DNA of 64,000 bases. Source: Eggerthella timonensis (GTDB taxonomy: Bacteria; Actinomycetota; Coriobacteriia; Coriobacteriales; Eggerthellaceae). The DNA is taken from contig NZ_FXXA01000002.1 in NCBI RefSeq assembly GCF_900184265.1, positions 2,957,982 to 3,021,981 of the forward strand, given 5' to 3'. Shown here in pieces: positions 18,304-30,028 of this stretch (within the stretch, counting starts at the first letter, position 1; each line of letters starts with the position of its first letter). The notes below the pieces were generated by a model. The model saw nothing but the letters and a program-made list of their open reading frames with translations, searched no databases and was not told where the DNA came from. Made by a program: the position numbers and the translations under genes.

Positions 18304-19287
18304 CTATCGGGCCATAACCTTCTTCACAGCTTCGACAATCGCCCTCGACCCCAGGTTGAAGTAGTCGAGCAGCTCCTCGAACTCGCCCGATTTGCCGAAC
18401 TGATCGCGCATGCCCACGAACTCGACCGGGGCCGGATTCGTGCGCGCGAGCGTCTCGGCAACGGCCGACCCGAGGCCGCCGAACACGCTGTGCTCCTCGG
18501 CGACCACGGCGCGCCCCGTCTTCCCCACCGACGCGAGGATCGTGTCCTCGTCGAGCGGCTTCACGCTGAACGCGTCGATGACCTCCGCCTCGATTCCCTC
18601 GGCGGCCAGCATCTCGGCGGCCTTGAGCGCCTGCTCCACTTCCACGCCGCACGCGACGATGGTGGCGTCCGCGCCCTCGCGCAGCACGTAGGCGCGGCCC
18701 AGTTCGAGCTCGACGCCGTCGGCGTAGACGGCCGGCACCGACGCGCGGCCCATGCGCACGTACACGGGGCCCGGCGTTTCGGCCGCGAGGCGGATGGCCG
18801 CGCGGGCGGCGGCGTAGTCGGCCGGCACGAGCACGCGCATGTTCGGGAGCCCGCGCATGAGCGAGACGTCCTCGAGCATCTGATGGCTTCCGCCGTCGGG
18901 GCCGACGGAGATGCCGGCGTGCGTGGGAGCGACCTTCACATCGAGGTTGCTGTAGCACACGGTGTTGCGGATCTGGTCGTAGGCGCGGCCCGTGCCGAAC
19001 ACGGCGAACGAGCCGGTGTAGGCGATGTGGCCGGTCGCGGCGAGGCCGGCGGCCACGTCCACCATGTTCTGCTCGGCGATGCCGCAGTTGAACAGGCGAT
19101 CGGCGAAGCCCGCGTCGGCGAGCTTCTTCGTGGTGGTGGAACCCGTCAAATCGGCGTCCACGGCCACCACGGGCAGGCCCTCGTTCGCCAGCTCGGCCAG
19201 CGTGACGCCGTATGCGGCACGCGTGGCGCGCTTGACCTGGGACTCCGTTTCGTTTGCCAGCTTAACCACGGCTGGGCTCCTCTCCAC
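18304..19287 (-). CDS. Transketolase, C-terminal subunit
   Basis: 327 residues forming the pyrimidine-binding and C-terminal domains of a two-subunit transketolase. The thiamine-activating glutamate is E72 ([12 protein letters not shown]). Overlaps the N-terminal subunit gene by 26 bp, so the two halves are made together. With the partner it transfers two-carbon units in the non-oxidative pentose phosphate pathway. Confidence 0.92.
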   Translation of the reverse strand: MERSPAVVKLANETESQVKRATRAAYGVTLAELANEGLPVVAVDADLTGSTTTKKLADAGFADRLFNCGIAEQNMVDVAAGLAATGHIAYTGSFAVFGTGRAYDQIRNTVCYSNLDVKVAPTHAGISVGPDGGSHQMLEDVSLMRGLPNMRVLVPADYAAARAAIRLAAETPGPVYVRMGRASVPAVYADGVELELGRAYVLREGADATIVACGVEVEQALKAAEMLAAEGIEAEVIDAFSVKPLDEDTILASVGKTGRAVVAEEHSVFGGLGSAVAETLARTNPAPVEFVGMRDQFGKSGEFEELLDYFNLGSRAIVEAVKKVMAR

Positions 19288-20101
19288 TCAGCGCCGCCAG
19301 CTCGGCCAGCGCGGTCTCGGTCTGCTCGGGCGAAGGCGCCTTGCCGTGCCAGCCCGCCTGATTCTCCATGAACGACACGCCCTTGCCCTTCACCGTGCGC
19401 GCGATCAAAACATGGGGCCTGCCGTCGCGGGCCGCTTTCGCCGTCGCGAGCGCCTCCACGAGCGCGGGGATGTCGTGGCCGTCCACTTCGCCCGCCTCCC
19501 AGCCGAAGGCCTGGAACTTCGCCACGAGGTCGCCCGGGTCGCACACGTCGGCCGTGTCGCCGTCGATCTGCAGGCAGTTGCGGTCCACGACGGCCACGAG
19601 GTTGTCGAGGCCCCGGTGCGCCGCGAACATGGCAGCCTCCCACACCTGGCCTTCCTGGCACTCGCCGTCGCCGAGCAGGGCGAACACGGTCTGTTCCTTA
19701 CCGTCCAGCTTGAGGCCGGCCGCGGCACCCGCCGCGACGGACAGTCCCTGGCCGAGCGAGCCCGTGGACACCTCGACGCCGGGCACGAGGCTCGAGTCGG
19801 GGTGGCCCTGCAGGCGCGTGCCCAGCTTGCGCAGCGTGAGCAGCTCCTCGCGCGGGAAGTACCCCGCGCTCGCGAGCACCGCGTACAGCGCCGGCGCCGC
19901 ATGGCCCTTCGCCAGGATGAAGCGGTCGCGTTCGTCCCAGTCGGGACGCGCGGGATCGTGCTCGAGCACTCCTCCGAAGTAGAGCGCCACGAGGATGTCG
20001 GCGCACGACAGCGATCCGCCCGGATGCCCGCTGCCCGCTTCCGCGATCATGCGCACGATGTCGGAGCGCATCTCGTTCGCCCGCCGTTCAAGTTCGGTCA
20101 T
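19262..20101 (-). CDS. Transketolase, N-terminal subunit
   Basis: 279 residues forming the diphosphate-binding half of transketolase. The thiamine diphosphate motif runs from GDGE (144-147) to N175; H26 (SGHPGGS) matches the conserved active-site histidine. The ATG at 20101 has AAAGGAAA upstream. Split transketolases are common in anaerobes and archaea. Confidence 0.92.
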   Translation of the reverse strand: MTELERRANEMRSDIVRMIAEAGSGHPGGSLSCADILVALYFGGVLEHDPARPDWDERDRFILAKGHAAPALYAVLASAGYFPREELLTLRKLGTRLQGHPDSSLVPGVEVSTGSLGQGLSVAAGAAAGLKLDGKEQTVFALLGDGECQEGQVWEAAMFAAHRGLDNLVAVVDRNCLQIDGDTADVCDPGDLVAKFQAFGWEAGEVDGHDIPALVEALATAKAARDGRPHVLIARTVKGKGVSFMENQAGWHGKAPSPEQTETALAELAALSGEEPSRG

Positions 20102-20124
20102 GCTGTTTCCTTTCGCCCGTTCAA

Positions 20125-20161
20125 AATGTCCCGAATGGGGACAGTCCCCGTTTGGGACATT
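20125..20161. repeat. GTCCCC-type palindromic element between prfB and transketolase
   Basis: Nested palindrome: outer arms AATGTCCC / GGGACATT and inner arms GGGGAC / GTCCCC, with only the GAAT/GTTT bulges unpaired. It covers the prfB stop codon and ends 23 bp before the transketolase start. It resembles extragenic palindromes seen in many genomes and could act as a terminator or an RNA-stability element. Confidence 0.65.
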
Positions 20162-21254
20162 ATTGCGACACTCTCCACCGGTGATAGCCTATCACGAACT
20201 CGTCCAAATCCCCGTCGAGCACGGCTTCAACGTTGCCGGTCTCGATGCCGCTGCGCACGTCCTTCACCATCTGATAGGGGTACAGCACGTAGTTGCGGAT
20301 CTGGCTGCCGAACGTCGAATCCATGCGATCGCCGCGCAGCTGCGCGAGCTCTTCGGCGCGCTTCTGCTCCTCGCGCTCGTAGAGCTTCGCCTTGAGCACG
20401 CGAAACGCGGCTTCCTTGTTCTGCAGCTGGGATTTCTCGTTTTGGCACGTCACGACGATGTTCGTGGGAATATGCGTGAGGCGCACCGCCGAGTCGGTGG
20501 TGTTGACGCACTGGCCGCCAGGGCCGCTCGAACGGTACACGTCCACGCGCACGTCGGAGGGGTTGAGGTCCACCTCGATGTCGTCGGGCAGCACCGGCAG
20601 CACCTCCACGCCCGCGAACGTGGTGTGGCGGCGCTTCTTGTCGTCGGTGGGGCTGATGCGCACGAGGCGGTGCACGCCGTTCTCGCTTTTCAGCATGCCG
20701 AAGGCGTTGCGGCCCTCGATCTGGATGGTTGCCTTGTCCAGCCCGATGCCCTCGCCGGGCACCACGTCGAGCACGGTGACCTTCCAGTTCTTCTTCTCGG
20801 CGTAGCGCACGTACATGCGGTAGAGCATGTCGGTCCAGTCCTGGGCCTCGAGGCCGCCGGAACCGGGGTTCACCGTGAGGATGGCGTCGCCGCCGTCGAA
20901 GCGCTCCGAGAACCACGAGCTGATCTCGAGCGCGTCGAGCAGCTCGTCGAGCTTGTCGAGGGCCTCGGAAGCCTCTTCGGCGAACAGCTCGTCTTCGGAT
21001 GCGAGGTCGAACGCGGCGCGCGCGTCGTCGAGCAGCGTCGCCGCCTCCTGATATTCGGCGATGGTGTCGCGCAGCACGCTGGCCTGCTTCGACACGCTCT
21101 GCGCGTGCGCGGCGTCGTCCCAGAAGCCGGGCCGCGCTATCTCCTCGTCGAGCTTCGCCAGCTCGACCGCGCGCTCTTCGATGTGCAGGTAGCCGTGCGC
21201 CGCTTCGACGCGCTGCGCGACCTGCTCCAAGTCTTTTTCGTCTCTGTCTGCCAT
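20160..21254 (-). CDS. prfB: Peptide chain release factor 2
   Basis: 364-residue class I release factor. The peptidyl hydrolysis motif GGQ is at 246-248 (SSGPGGQCVN). The stop-codon reading tripeptide, normally SPF in RF2, reads SPT at 201-203 (RISPTDDKKRRHTTF). The domain after it (AGVEVLP) and the EAQDW motif are RF2-type. I chose the ATG at 21254 (AAGGA upstream, normal RF2 length); an in-frame TTG at 21299 has no ribosome site. The +1 programmed frameshift seen in many RF2 genes is absent: the frame is continuous. Confidence 0.93.
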   Translation of the reverse strand: MADRDEKDLEQVAQRVEAAHGYLHIEERAVELAKLDEEIARPGFWDDAAHAQSVSKQASVLRDTIAEYQEAATLLDDARAAFDLASEDELFAEEASEALDKLDELLDALEISSWFSERFDGGDAILTVNPGSGGLEAQDWTDMLYRMYVRYAEKKNWKVTVLDVVPGEGIGLDKATIQIEGRNAFGMLKSENGVHRLVRISPTDDKKRRHTTFAGVEVLPVLPDDIEVDLNPSDVRVDVYRSSGPGGQCVNTTDSAVRLTHIPTNIVVTCQNEKSQLQNKEAAFRVLKAKLYEREEQKRAEELAQLRGDRMDSTFGSQIRNYVLYPYQMVKDVRSGIETGNVEAVLDGDLDEFVIGYHRWRVSQ

Positions 21255-21370
21255 ATTCCTTCTCAAGTAGCTATCGTTTTCGATCGCGCCGTCCGCCAAT
21301 GTCGGCGAGGGCGGCCGCGGCGGCCGAGACCGGCGTGCCCGTCCCCTCGGCCGTCAAGTCTGCAGGAGCC

Positions 21371-24178
<2,808 letters not shown>

Positions 24179-24364
24179 GTATGCGCCATCCTTTTCGTGG
24201 CTTGCAGCGCGGCAATGCGCGCTTATTCACTCGAATACAGCACGTGCTACTCTAGCATATCGCGCCTGACCTCAGAGGAAATTCACAGGGCACGCAAGGG
24301 GTTTGCGCGCCCGACGGCGAGCCGGAAACGCGCCCGCGCGCCGCCGGCCCGGCGGGCGGCGCGC

Positions 24365-24625
24365 TCAGGCCGTGCGGCGGGCTTCCTCGTCGAGGCGCTC
24401 GGCGAGCCACATCTTGATGACCGCCTGGCGTCCGATGCCCACCCGCTTCGCCTCCTTGTCGAGCGCCTCCACCATCCACAGGGGCATGTCGACGTTGACC
24501 TTGCGAACCTGGCGAACCGGATGGATTACCTCGGCGTTCTCAAGATCGAGGTACTCCATGATGTCCTCTTTGCCTTCATCGAATATGCGGTCGAACTTCT
24601 CTGCGCTAATCTTCTTCGGCGTCAT
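24365..24625 (-). CDS. brnA: BrnA-like antitoxin (ribbon-helix-helix)
   Basis: 86 residues. The C-terminal half (VDMPLWMVEALDKEAKRVGI, then RQAVIKMWLAERLDEEARR) has the ribbon-helix-helix pattern of CopG/BrnA antitoxins. The ATG at 24625 has GGAGG 9 nt upstream and overlaps the toxin gene by 20 bp, the toxin-first order typical of brnTA. Expected to neutralise BrnT and repress the operon. Confidence 0.85.
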   Translation of the reverse strand: MTPKKISAEKFDRIFDEGKEDIMEYLDLENAEVIHPVRQVRKVNVDMPLWMVEALDKEAKRVGIGRQAVIKMWLAERLDEEARRTA

Positions 24626-24962
24626 AGTACGAAGCCTCCTTCACTCGCGACCTCCGTGCGGAGATGATGCGGATGCGCTCGCCGCGAAACGTGACGATCG
24701 CCGTCCAGTGCTTTCCGTCGATCATTCCCAGCATGGCGTAGCGCCGCTCTCCGTAATCGTCGGCAACGGGCACCTTGACGACCCTGCGCCGCCACAACTC
24801 CTGGGCTTTCTCGAAGTCGATGCCGTGCTTCTCCAGGTTCGTCGCGCTTTTTGCCGGATCGTATTCAAACGTTCTGTCTTCCTGTCCAAAGCTACTAATA
24901 GGTATCTTTATTATACTTATTTCACTCTGTTTCCGCAATATTACCACTCCCCTGTTCCTCAT
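24606..24962 (-). CDS. brnT: BrnT-family ribonuclease toxin
   Basis: 118 residues from the ATG at 24962. The region FEYDPAKSATNLEKHGIDF through KAQELW and GERIRIISARRSRVKE is the BrnT signature. About 30 extra residues precede the domain; a good sigma-70 promoter (24910-24938) lies inside this N-terminal stretch, so transcripts from it would need a downstream non-ATG start. The ATG has GAGG 5 nt upstream and would be used on read-through transcripts from the regulator gene, whose stop is 15 bp upstream. Confidence 0.82.
   Translation of the reverse strand: MRNRGVVILRKQSEISIIKIPISSFGQEDRTFEYDPAKSATNLEKHGIDFEKAQELWRRRVVKVPVADDYGERRYAMLGMIDGKHWTAIVTFRGERIRIISARRSRVKEASYYDAEED
24910..24938 (-). 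promoter_or_regulatory. Promoter inside the 5' end of brnT
   Basis: Minus-strand -35 TTGCGG (24938-24933), 17-bp spacer, -10 TATAAT (24915-24910). It lies within the open frame of brnT, about 24-50 bp after the ATG at 24962. Confidence 0.7.
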
Positions 24963-24977
24963 TCGCACCTCGGTCGT

Positions 24978-27581
24978 CTACTCGAAGTCCGTTTCGGTTT
25001 CGATGATGCTGCGGTAAAGGCGCATCGTTTCGAGCGAAGGGTCGATGCCGAGCTCGTCGGCGAGGTAGCGTCGGCAGGCAAAGTAGGTTTCGAGGGCGGC
25101 CGTGCGCTGACCCGAGGCCAGCTGGGCGTTCATGAGGCAGGTGTAGGCGTCCTCGCGCGATCGGTCGCGCTGGAGCGCGGCGCGCGCGAACCAGAGGCCC
25201 TCCTGCGCCTCGCCCGCCGCCACGAGGCGCGTCGAGGCCGCCACGAGCGCGTCCACGAGACGGTTGCGGTAGTCCACGCGCAACGAGGCGATGGCGTCGT
25301 TGCCGTTCTCGCTGGGCAGCAGATCGTCCGAGAACCGGTCGTTCACCTGCGAGTACACCTGCGCCCAGCCGCCGTAGCCCGGACGCTCGAACAAAAGCGT
25401 GCGGCACACGTCCTCGAGCTGCGCCACGTCGCTGGTCAGCAAGCTCGCGTCGAGGCGAAGCCCCTGCTGCTGACGGATGAGGTAGGGGCAGTCTCCCGAC
25501 GGCAGAGTCAGCGCGCGGCGCAGCATGGCCCAGATGCCGTAGAAGTTCTTGCGGCCGTGCATGATCTCGCTGTCGGGCCACAGAAGCCCCACCAGCTTGT
25601 CGCGCGAGAACTCGCGGCCGTTGTGCAGCACGAGCAGGGCGAGCAGCGTCTTCACCTTCTGACGGCTGAACAGCGAGGGATCGACGCGCTCGCCGCCTAT
25701 GAGCACGTCGAGGCCGCCGAACAGGTTCACGGTGAGCGCGGGCGCAGCGGTCGGCAGCTTCGGCAGGCGCTTCGCGCGCCCTTCGTCGCGATAGGCGTCG
25801 GGATGGGTGGCGACGAAGGCGCGCTCGTGCTCGAGACGGTCCAGCTCGAGGCGCTCGGATGCGTTGCGCTGGGAGAACAGGCCCATCTCCACGCGCCTGA
25901 CGGCGAGGGCCGTCTGCGCGTCGAACGCCGGGATGGCGAGCACCCCGCGCTCGCAAGCCCGCTCGTAGGCGATGCCCGCCAACGCGTCCACGAGGCCGAG
26001 TCCCGCGCGGCTCGCCTGGGATACCCTCTTGCGAACGAGCGCCCCCAAACGGTCGAGCTCGGGCGACTGGACCACGCGCACGTCCGACGACGCCGCCTGC
26101 CGCAGCACCTCGGCCGCGGCCTGCTTGACGAAGCCGCCGCGCGCGCCGGCGTCGTACCAGTCGAGCCACACACGGGCCGCATCGGGGCAGCCCGCCTGCC
26201 TGAGCTGGGCATGCACGCAGCCGGAAGCCATCCATCCGCGCTCCTCCGCCGCCTTCGCGCACCCGACCGCCCGATGCGCGTCGACGATGCGGGTGACGCC
26301 GGCCGCCGCGAGCAGCGCCGCAGCGAGCTTGTCGGCCCGTCGCCGCTCGTCGGCCTCCGCGCATTGCGCGAGCACGAGCGCTCCCGCCATCCGCGCGGCT
26401 GCCGGCGCGCTCCTGTCGCGCACCGCCTTGCGTGCGGCCGCGCAGGCCGCCGCACGATCGCCCAAGAGCGCGCGACGGGCGGCCTCGTAGGCGCTGAGCA
26501 GCGCGCCCTTCCCCGCCGTCTCGCCCGAAAGCGACCGGTGCACCTCGCAGGCCGGCACGAGGCAGGCGGCGTCGAGCAGCGCACGGCCGTGCTCGGCGAG
26601 CCAGGTCGCGCGCGGGGCGCGCGCCGCCAGCATCCGCACGAGATCGCAGGCGCGTTCGTGCGCTCCGCGAGCCACGAGCGCGTCGCCCAAACGCACGACG
26701 AGCGTGCTCGCATCGGAGAACAGCGAGCGGTCGGCCACCGCGCCCAGCTTGCGCCCGAAGGCTTCCGCGACCGCGTCCGCCGCGAAGGGCGCCGTACCGA
26801 ACCGCCCGCGCCCAGGATCGATGCCGAGGTAGGGGTACTGTTCGGCGAGGAGGGCCTCCTGGTCGGGCCCGAACGGGCCGAACGCAGCCACGTCCTCGAG
26901 CGTCCCCTCCTCGAGCGCCGCCATCACGAACAGCGGCAGCAGCAGATCGGCCGGAAGCTCCTCCCTCAGAGCGGCGGACAGAAACCCCGCGCGCTCCTCC
27001 TCCGACCCCCATACGAGAGCCGCGACGCGGCGGGCGGCCGGAATCGTCGACGCCGGATCGCTCGAACGCTCCCCCGGCGTGCGAAGCAGGTCGACCTCCT
27101 CGTCGGTGAGCAGCAAATCGGAGGCGGCGAGCTTGATGCGATCGCGATGGCGCGCGAAGGCGTCGCGCGACGGCACGCAGGCCACCACGACCTCGCAATC
27201 GCGGTCGAGCAGCAAGTCGAGCTCGTCGGACAGCAGTTCGGCGCGCTCCGGATCGAGCAGCGGCACGTCGTCGACGACGGCGAGGAACGGCTCGGGGTCG
27301 TCCTCCAGGAGCGTGCGGGCGATGACGCCGCGATCGAGGTCGCGCAGGAAGCACGGGCTGCGGCCGTCGAGCCAAACCACGTGCTCGAACGAGAACACCG
27401 TGTCGGCGTACTCCAAGGCCAGGCCCGTTTTGCCGAACCCGTCGGGAGCGACGATGAACCGGGCGACGTGCCGCTCGCGCAGCAGCTTCGCGATAAGGTC
27501 GGGACGGGGAATCTGACGCCGCGAGGCGAGATGGAGCGGGCGACGGCCGCGACACGATGCTTTCTTGAGGAATTCCGGCAT
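24978..27581 (-). CDS. ATPase-type transcriptional regulator with winged-helix and BTAD domains
   Basis: 867 residues. The N-terminal third is a STAND/MalT-like ATPase with a P-loop (APDGFGKTGLALEYA, near 45-55) and Walker B (FLAVVDDV). The C-terminal 240 residues are an OmpR-like winged helix (SRQKVKTLLALLVLHNG, then REFSRDKLVGLLWPDS) followed by a BTAD domain, as in SARP-type activators. The middle is Ala/Arg-rich helical repeats. ATG at 27581 has GGGAG 8 nt upstream; a GTG at 27590 has none. A good promoter lies upstream (27632-27660). Targets are unknown; the closest candidates are the divergent peptidase/ClC genes and the downstream brnTA. Confidence 0.8.
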   Translation of the reverse strand: MPEFLKKASCRGRRPLHLASRRQIPRPDLIAKLLRERHVARFIVAPDGFGKTGLALEYADTVFSFEHVVWLDGRSPCFLRDLDRGVIARTLLEDDPEPFLAVVDDVPLLDPERAELLSDELDLLLDRDCEVVVACVPSRDAFARHRDRIKLAASDLLLTDEEVDLLRTPGERSSDPASTIPAARRVAALVWGSEEERAGFLSAALREELPADLLLPLFVMAALEEGTLEDVAAFGPFGPDQEALLAEQYPYLGIDPGRGRFGTAPFAADAVAEAFGRKLGAVADRSLFSDASTLVVRLGDALVARGAHERACDLVRMLAARAPRATWLAEHGRALLDAACLVPACEVHRSLSGETAGKGALLSAYEAARRALLGDRAAACAAARKAVRDRSAPAAARMAGALVLAQCAEADERRRADKLAAALLAAAGVTRIVDAHRAVGCAKAAEERGWMASGCVHAQLRQAGCPDAARVWLDWYDAGARGGFVKQAAAEVLRQAASSDVRVVQSPELDRLGALVRKRVSQASRAGLGLVDALAGIAYERACERGVLAIPAFDAQTALAVRRVEMGLFSQRNASERLELDRLEHERAFVATHPDAYRDEGRAKRLPKLPTAAPALTVNLFGGLDVLIGGERVDPSLFSRQKVKTLLALLVLHNGREFSRDKLVGLLWPDSEIMHGRKNFYGIWAMLRRALTLPSGDCPYLIRQQQGLRLDASLLTSDVAQLEDVCRTLLFERPGYGGWAQVYSQVNDRFSDDLLPSENGNDAIASLRVDYRNRLVDALVAASTRLVAAGEAQEGLWFARAALQRDRSREDAYTCLMNAQLASGQRTAALETYFACRRYLADELGIDPSLETMRLYRSIIETETDFE

Positions 27582-27631
27582 GCGATTCACTCCCTTCGTC
27601 GAGGGGAGCGCGCAGCGAGAGCGGGACTGCT

Positions 27632-27660
27632 ACCTTACTACCGTAACCCGTCGTCCGCAA
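27632..27660 (-). promoter_or_regulatory. Promoter of the BTAD-type regulator
   Basis: Minus-strand -35 TTGCGG (27660-27655), 17-bp spacer, -10 TAAGGT (27637-27632), about 50 bp before the start codon. Confidence 0.65.
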
Positions 27661-27744
27661 GCCGACATCGGTTCGACTACGCCGCGATTCGCGGTGTACA
27701 ATGAGCGAACCGAACGATCCTTACCCGACCCAAGGGAGAACGCC

Positions 27745-28749
27745 ATGCTGCAACCCGCCTCGCTCGCCGACCTTCCCGCGTTTCTCTGCGCGCACGCCGA
27801 AGATGCCCGAGCGGGCACCGGCTGCACCGTCGTCATCGCGCCCGACGGGGCGACGTGCGGCGTCGACGTGCGCGGAGGCGGCCCGGCCACGCGCGAGACC
27901 GACCTGCTCAAGCCCGAGAACATGATCGAGGCCGTCCACGGCGTGGTGCTGTCGGGCGGCAGCGCCTTCGGCCTGGCCGCCGCGACCGGCGTGATGGAAG
28001 AGCTCGCGGAGCGCGGCATCGGCTTTCCCGTGGAGAGCGCCCGCGTGCCCATCGTCGTGGGCGCATGCCTGTTCGACCTGCTCGTGGGTCAGGACGCGCA
28101 CCCTGACGCCGCCATGGGGCGCGCGGCGGCGCAGGCGGCGTTCGAGCGCGACGCGGCGAAACCGCTTGCCGAGGGCAACGCCGGCGCCGGATGCGGCGCA
28201 TCGGTGGGCAAGCTCTTGGGAGGCCAGCGAGCCATGAAGGCGGGGATCGGCATCTGCGGGCTGCGCCTGGGCGAGCTTGCGGCCTGCGCCATCGTGGCGG
28301 TGAACGCGCTCGGCAACGTGCGCGACGCGAACGGGACCTGGATAGCCGGCTGCCGCAACGACGAGGGTCGCGTCATGGACCCCCTCGAGGCGTTCGGCGT
28401 GCTCGTGCAGCAGGCGGCGGCCCGTGCGGTCGCGAAGGTCGACGCATCCGCCGGCCCGTGCGCCAACACGACCATCGGCGTCGTGCTGACGAACGCGCGC
28501 CTGACGAAGGCCCAGGCGACGAAGGCCTCCTCGACCGTCCACGACGCCTACGCGCGCGCCATCAAGCCCGTGCACACCTCGGGCGACGGCGACACCGTCT
28601 TCACGTTCGCATCGGGCGAAGTCGATGCCGACTACGACACGTTCGCCATCCTGGCGACCGAGGCGATGCAGGGCGCCATCGAACGTGCGATCACGCAGGC
28701 CGAGAGCGCGTACGGGCTGCCCGCGGCCTGCGACCTCGCCGCTCGTTAG
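27745..28749 (+). CDS. P1/S58-family N-terminal-nucleophile hydrolase (DmpA/NylC-like)
   Basis: 334 residues. GVVLSGGSAFGLAAATGV and EGNAGAGCGASVGK are hallmarks of the P1 (S58) peptidase family, which includes DmpA aminopeptidase and the nylon-oligomer hydrolase NylC. By analogy the precursor would cut itself at N241-T242 (CANTTIGVV), freeing Thr242 as nucleophile. ATG at 27745 is preceded by AAGGGAGA; a possible -10 TACAAT is at 27697-27702. The natural substrate is unknown. The following ClC gene begins 10 bp after its stop, so they form an operon. Confidence 0.85.
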   Translation: MLQPASLADLPAFLCAHAEDARAGTGCTVVIAPDGATCGVDVRGGGPATRETDLLKPENMIEAVHGVVLSGGSAFGLAAATGVMEELAERGIGFPVESARVPIVVGACLFDLLVGQDAHPDAAMGRAAAQAAFERDAAKPLAEGNAGAGCGASVGKLLGGQRAMKAGIGICGLRLGELAACAIVAVNALGNVRDANGTWIAGCRNDEGRVMDPLEAFGVLVQQAAARAVAKVDASAGPCANTTIGVVLTNARLTKAQATKASSTVHDAYARAIKPVHTSGDGDTVFTFASGEVDADYDTFAILATEAMQGAIERAITQAESAYGLPAACDLAAR

Positions 28750-28759
28750 GGGGGGGGTC

Positions 28760-30028
28760 GTGGAGGGAGCGAAGCTCGCGAACCGCTCGCTGTTCGTCGC
28801 GTCGGTGATCGTCACGGGCGCCATTGCGGGCGCATTCGTCTGGCTCTTGCTGTTCGCCATGAATCTCGGCATAACGTTTATCTGGGAGAAGCTGCCCGCG
28901 CATTTCGGGCCGTATTTCCCGCTGGCCGCCTGCCTGGCAGGAGGGCTCGTCATCGGACTGTTCGCAAAGCGCTTCGGCTCGTATCCGGAAGACCTGAACC
29001 AGGTGATGGCGAAGGTGAAGCGCGACGGCCGCTACGACTACGACAAGCTGGGCGTCATGTCCGTCGCCGCGCTGCTGCCGCTGTTCTTCGGCGGATCCGT
29101 CGGCCCCGAAGCGGGGCTTACCGGCGCGGTCGCCGGCATCTGCACGTGGGTGGGCGACCGCATGAAGCGCTTCGGCTCGGACTTCCAACAGCTCACGTCG
29201 GTCGGCACCATGGCGGCGCTATCGGCCATCTTCACCGCTCCCCTGTTCGGCTTCGCCGCGCCCCTGTACGACGACGGGGACGAGGACGCGGGCACGCAGA
29301 CGACCATCACGCTGCCGAAATCGTCGAAGATCGTCGTGTACCTGTGCGCCATCGCGGGCGCGCTGGCGGCGTTCATCGGATTGGGCGCGCTGTTCGGCGG
29401 CGGCCTGTCGCTGCCTCGCTTCACCGACATCCACGTGGGAACGACCGAGCTTTTGTGGCTCGCGCCGCTCGCGCTCGTGGGGGCGGCGGGCGGCTGGCTG
29501 TTCTGCGCGTTCGACGGCCTGTTCGGACGCCTGTCCGAGCGCATGGGCGAGCGTCCCGTGGCCAAGGCGCTCATCGCCGGGCTCGCGCTGGCGCTCATGG
29601 GCATCGCGTTGCCGTTCACGATGTTCGCCGGCGAGACGCAGGCCGAGCAGCTCGGCGAGGTCTGGACCACGATGAGCGCGTTCGCGCTCTTGGCCACGGG
29701 CTTCGGCAAAGTGCTCATCACGCCTTTGTGCATCCGCTTCGGATGGCGCGGCGGCCACTTCTTCCCCGTCATCTTCGCCGGCATCGCCATCGGCTACGGC
29801 ATGTCCATGCTCACCGGCGCCGACCCCGTGTTCTGCCTGTGCGCCTGCACGGCCGCGCTCGTAGGCGGCGTCATGCGCCAGCCGCTCATGACCGTGCTGC
29901 TGCTGTTTTTGTGCTTCCCCGTGAAGGGCATCGTCGTCATGCTGGCCGCCGCGGCCCTCGGCGCAGCCATCCCGCTGCCGAAGGCCCTGCGCGCCGAGAA
30001 GGATCCCGCTCCTACGACCCCGGCGTGA
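28760..30028 (+). CDS. ClC-family anion channel/transporter
   Basis: 422 residues with about ten membrane helices. The ClC selectivity signatures are present as GSVGPEAG (112-119) and GWRGGHFFP. In the first, the position of the gating glutamate (GREGP in CLC-ec1) is Val, which suggests altered proton coupling. GTG start at 28760, 10 bp after the peptidase gene, behind a run of G that may serve as ribosome site. Transported ion unknown. Confidence 0.85.
   Translation: MEGAKLANRSLFVASVIVTGAIAGAFVWLLLFAMNLGITFIWEKLPAHFGPYFPLAACLAGGLVIGLFAKRFGSYPEDLNQVMAKVKRDGRYDYDKLGVMSVAALLPLFFGGSVGPEAGLTGAVAGICTWVGDRMKRFGSDFQQLTSVGTMAALSAIFTAPLFGFAAPLYDDGDEDAGTQTTITLPKSSKIVVYLCAIAGALAAFIGLGALFGGGLSLPRFTDIHVGTTELLWLAPLALVGAAGGWLFCAFDGLFGRLSERMGERPVAKALIAGLALALMGIALPFTMFAGETQAEQLGEVWTTMSAFALLATGFGKVLITPLCIRFGWRGGHFFPVIFAGIAIGYGMSMLTGADPVFCLCACTAALVGGVMRQPLMTVLLLFLCFPVKGIVVMLAAAALGAAIPLPKALRAEKDPAPTTPA

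Noticed and set aside
20160..21299. Programmed +1 frameshift in prfB
   Set aside because: No in-frame TGA occurs near codon 25; the frame is continuous from the ATG at 21254.
24303..27704. Long plus-strand open frame opposite the regulator and brnTA
   Set aside because: Antisense shadow of the 867-residue regulator, which has clear ATPase, winged-helix and BTAD motifs.
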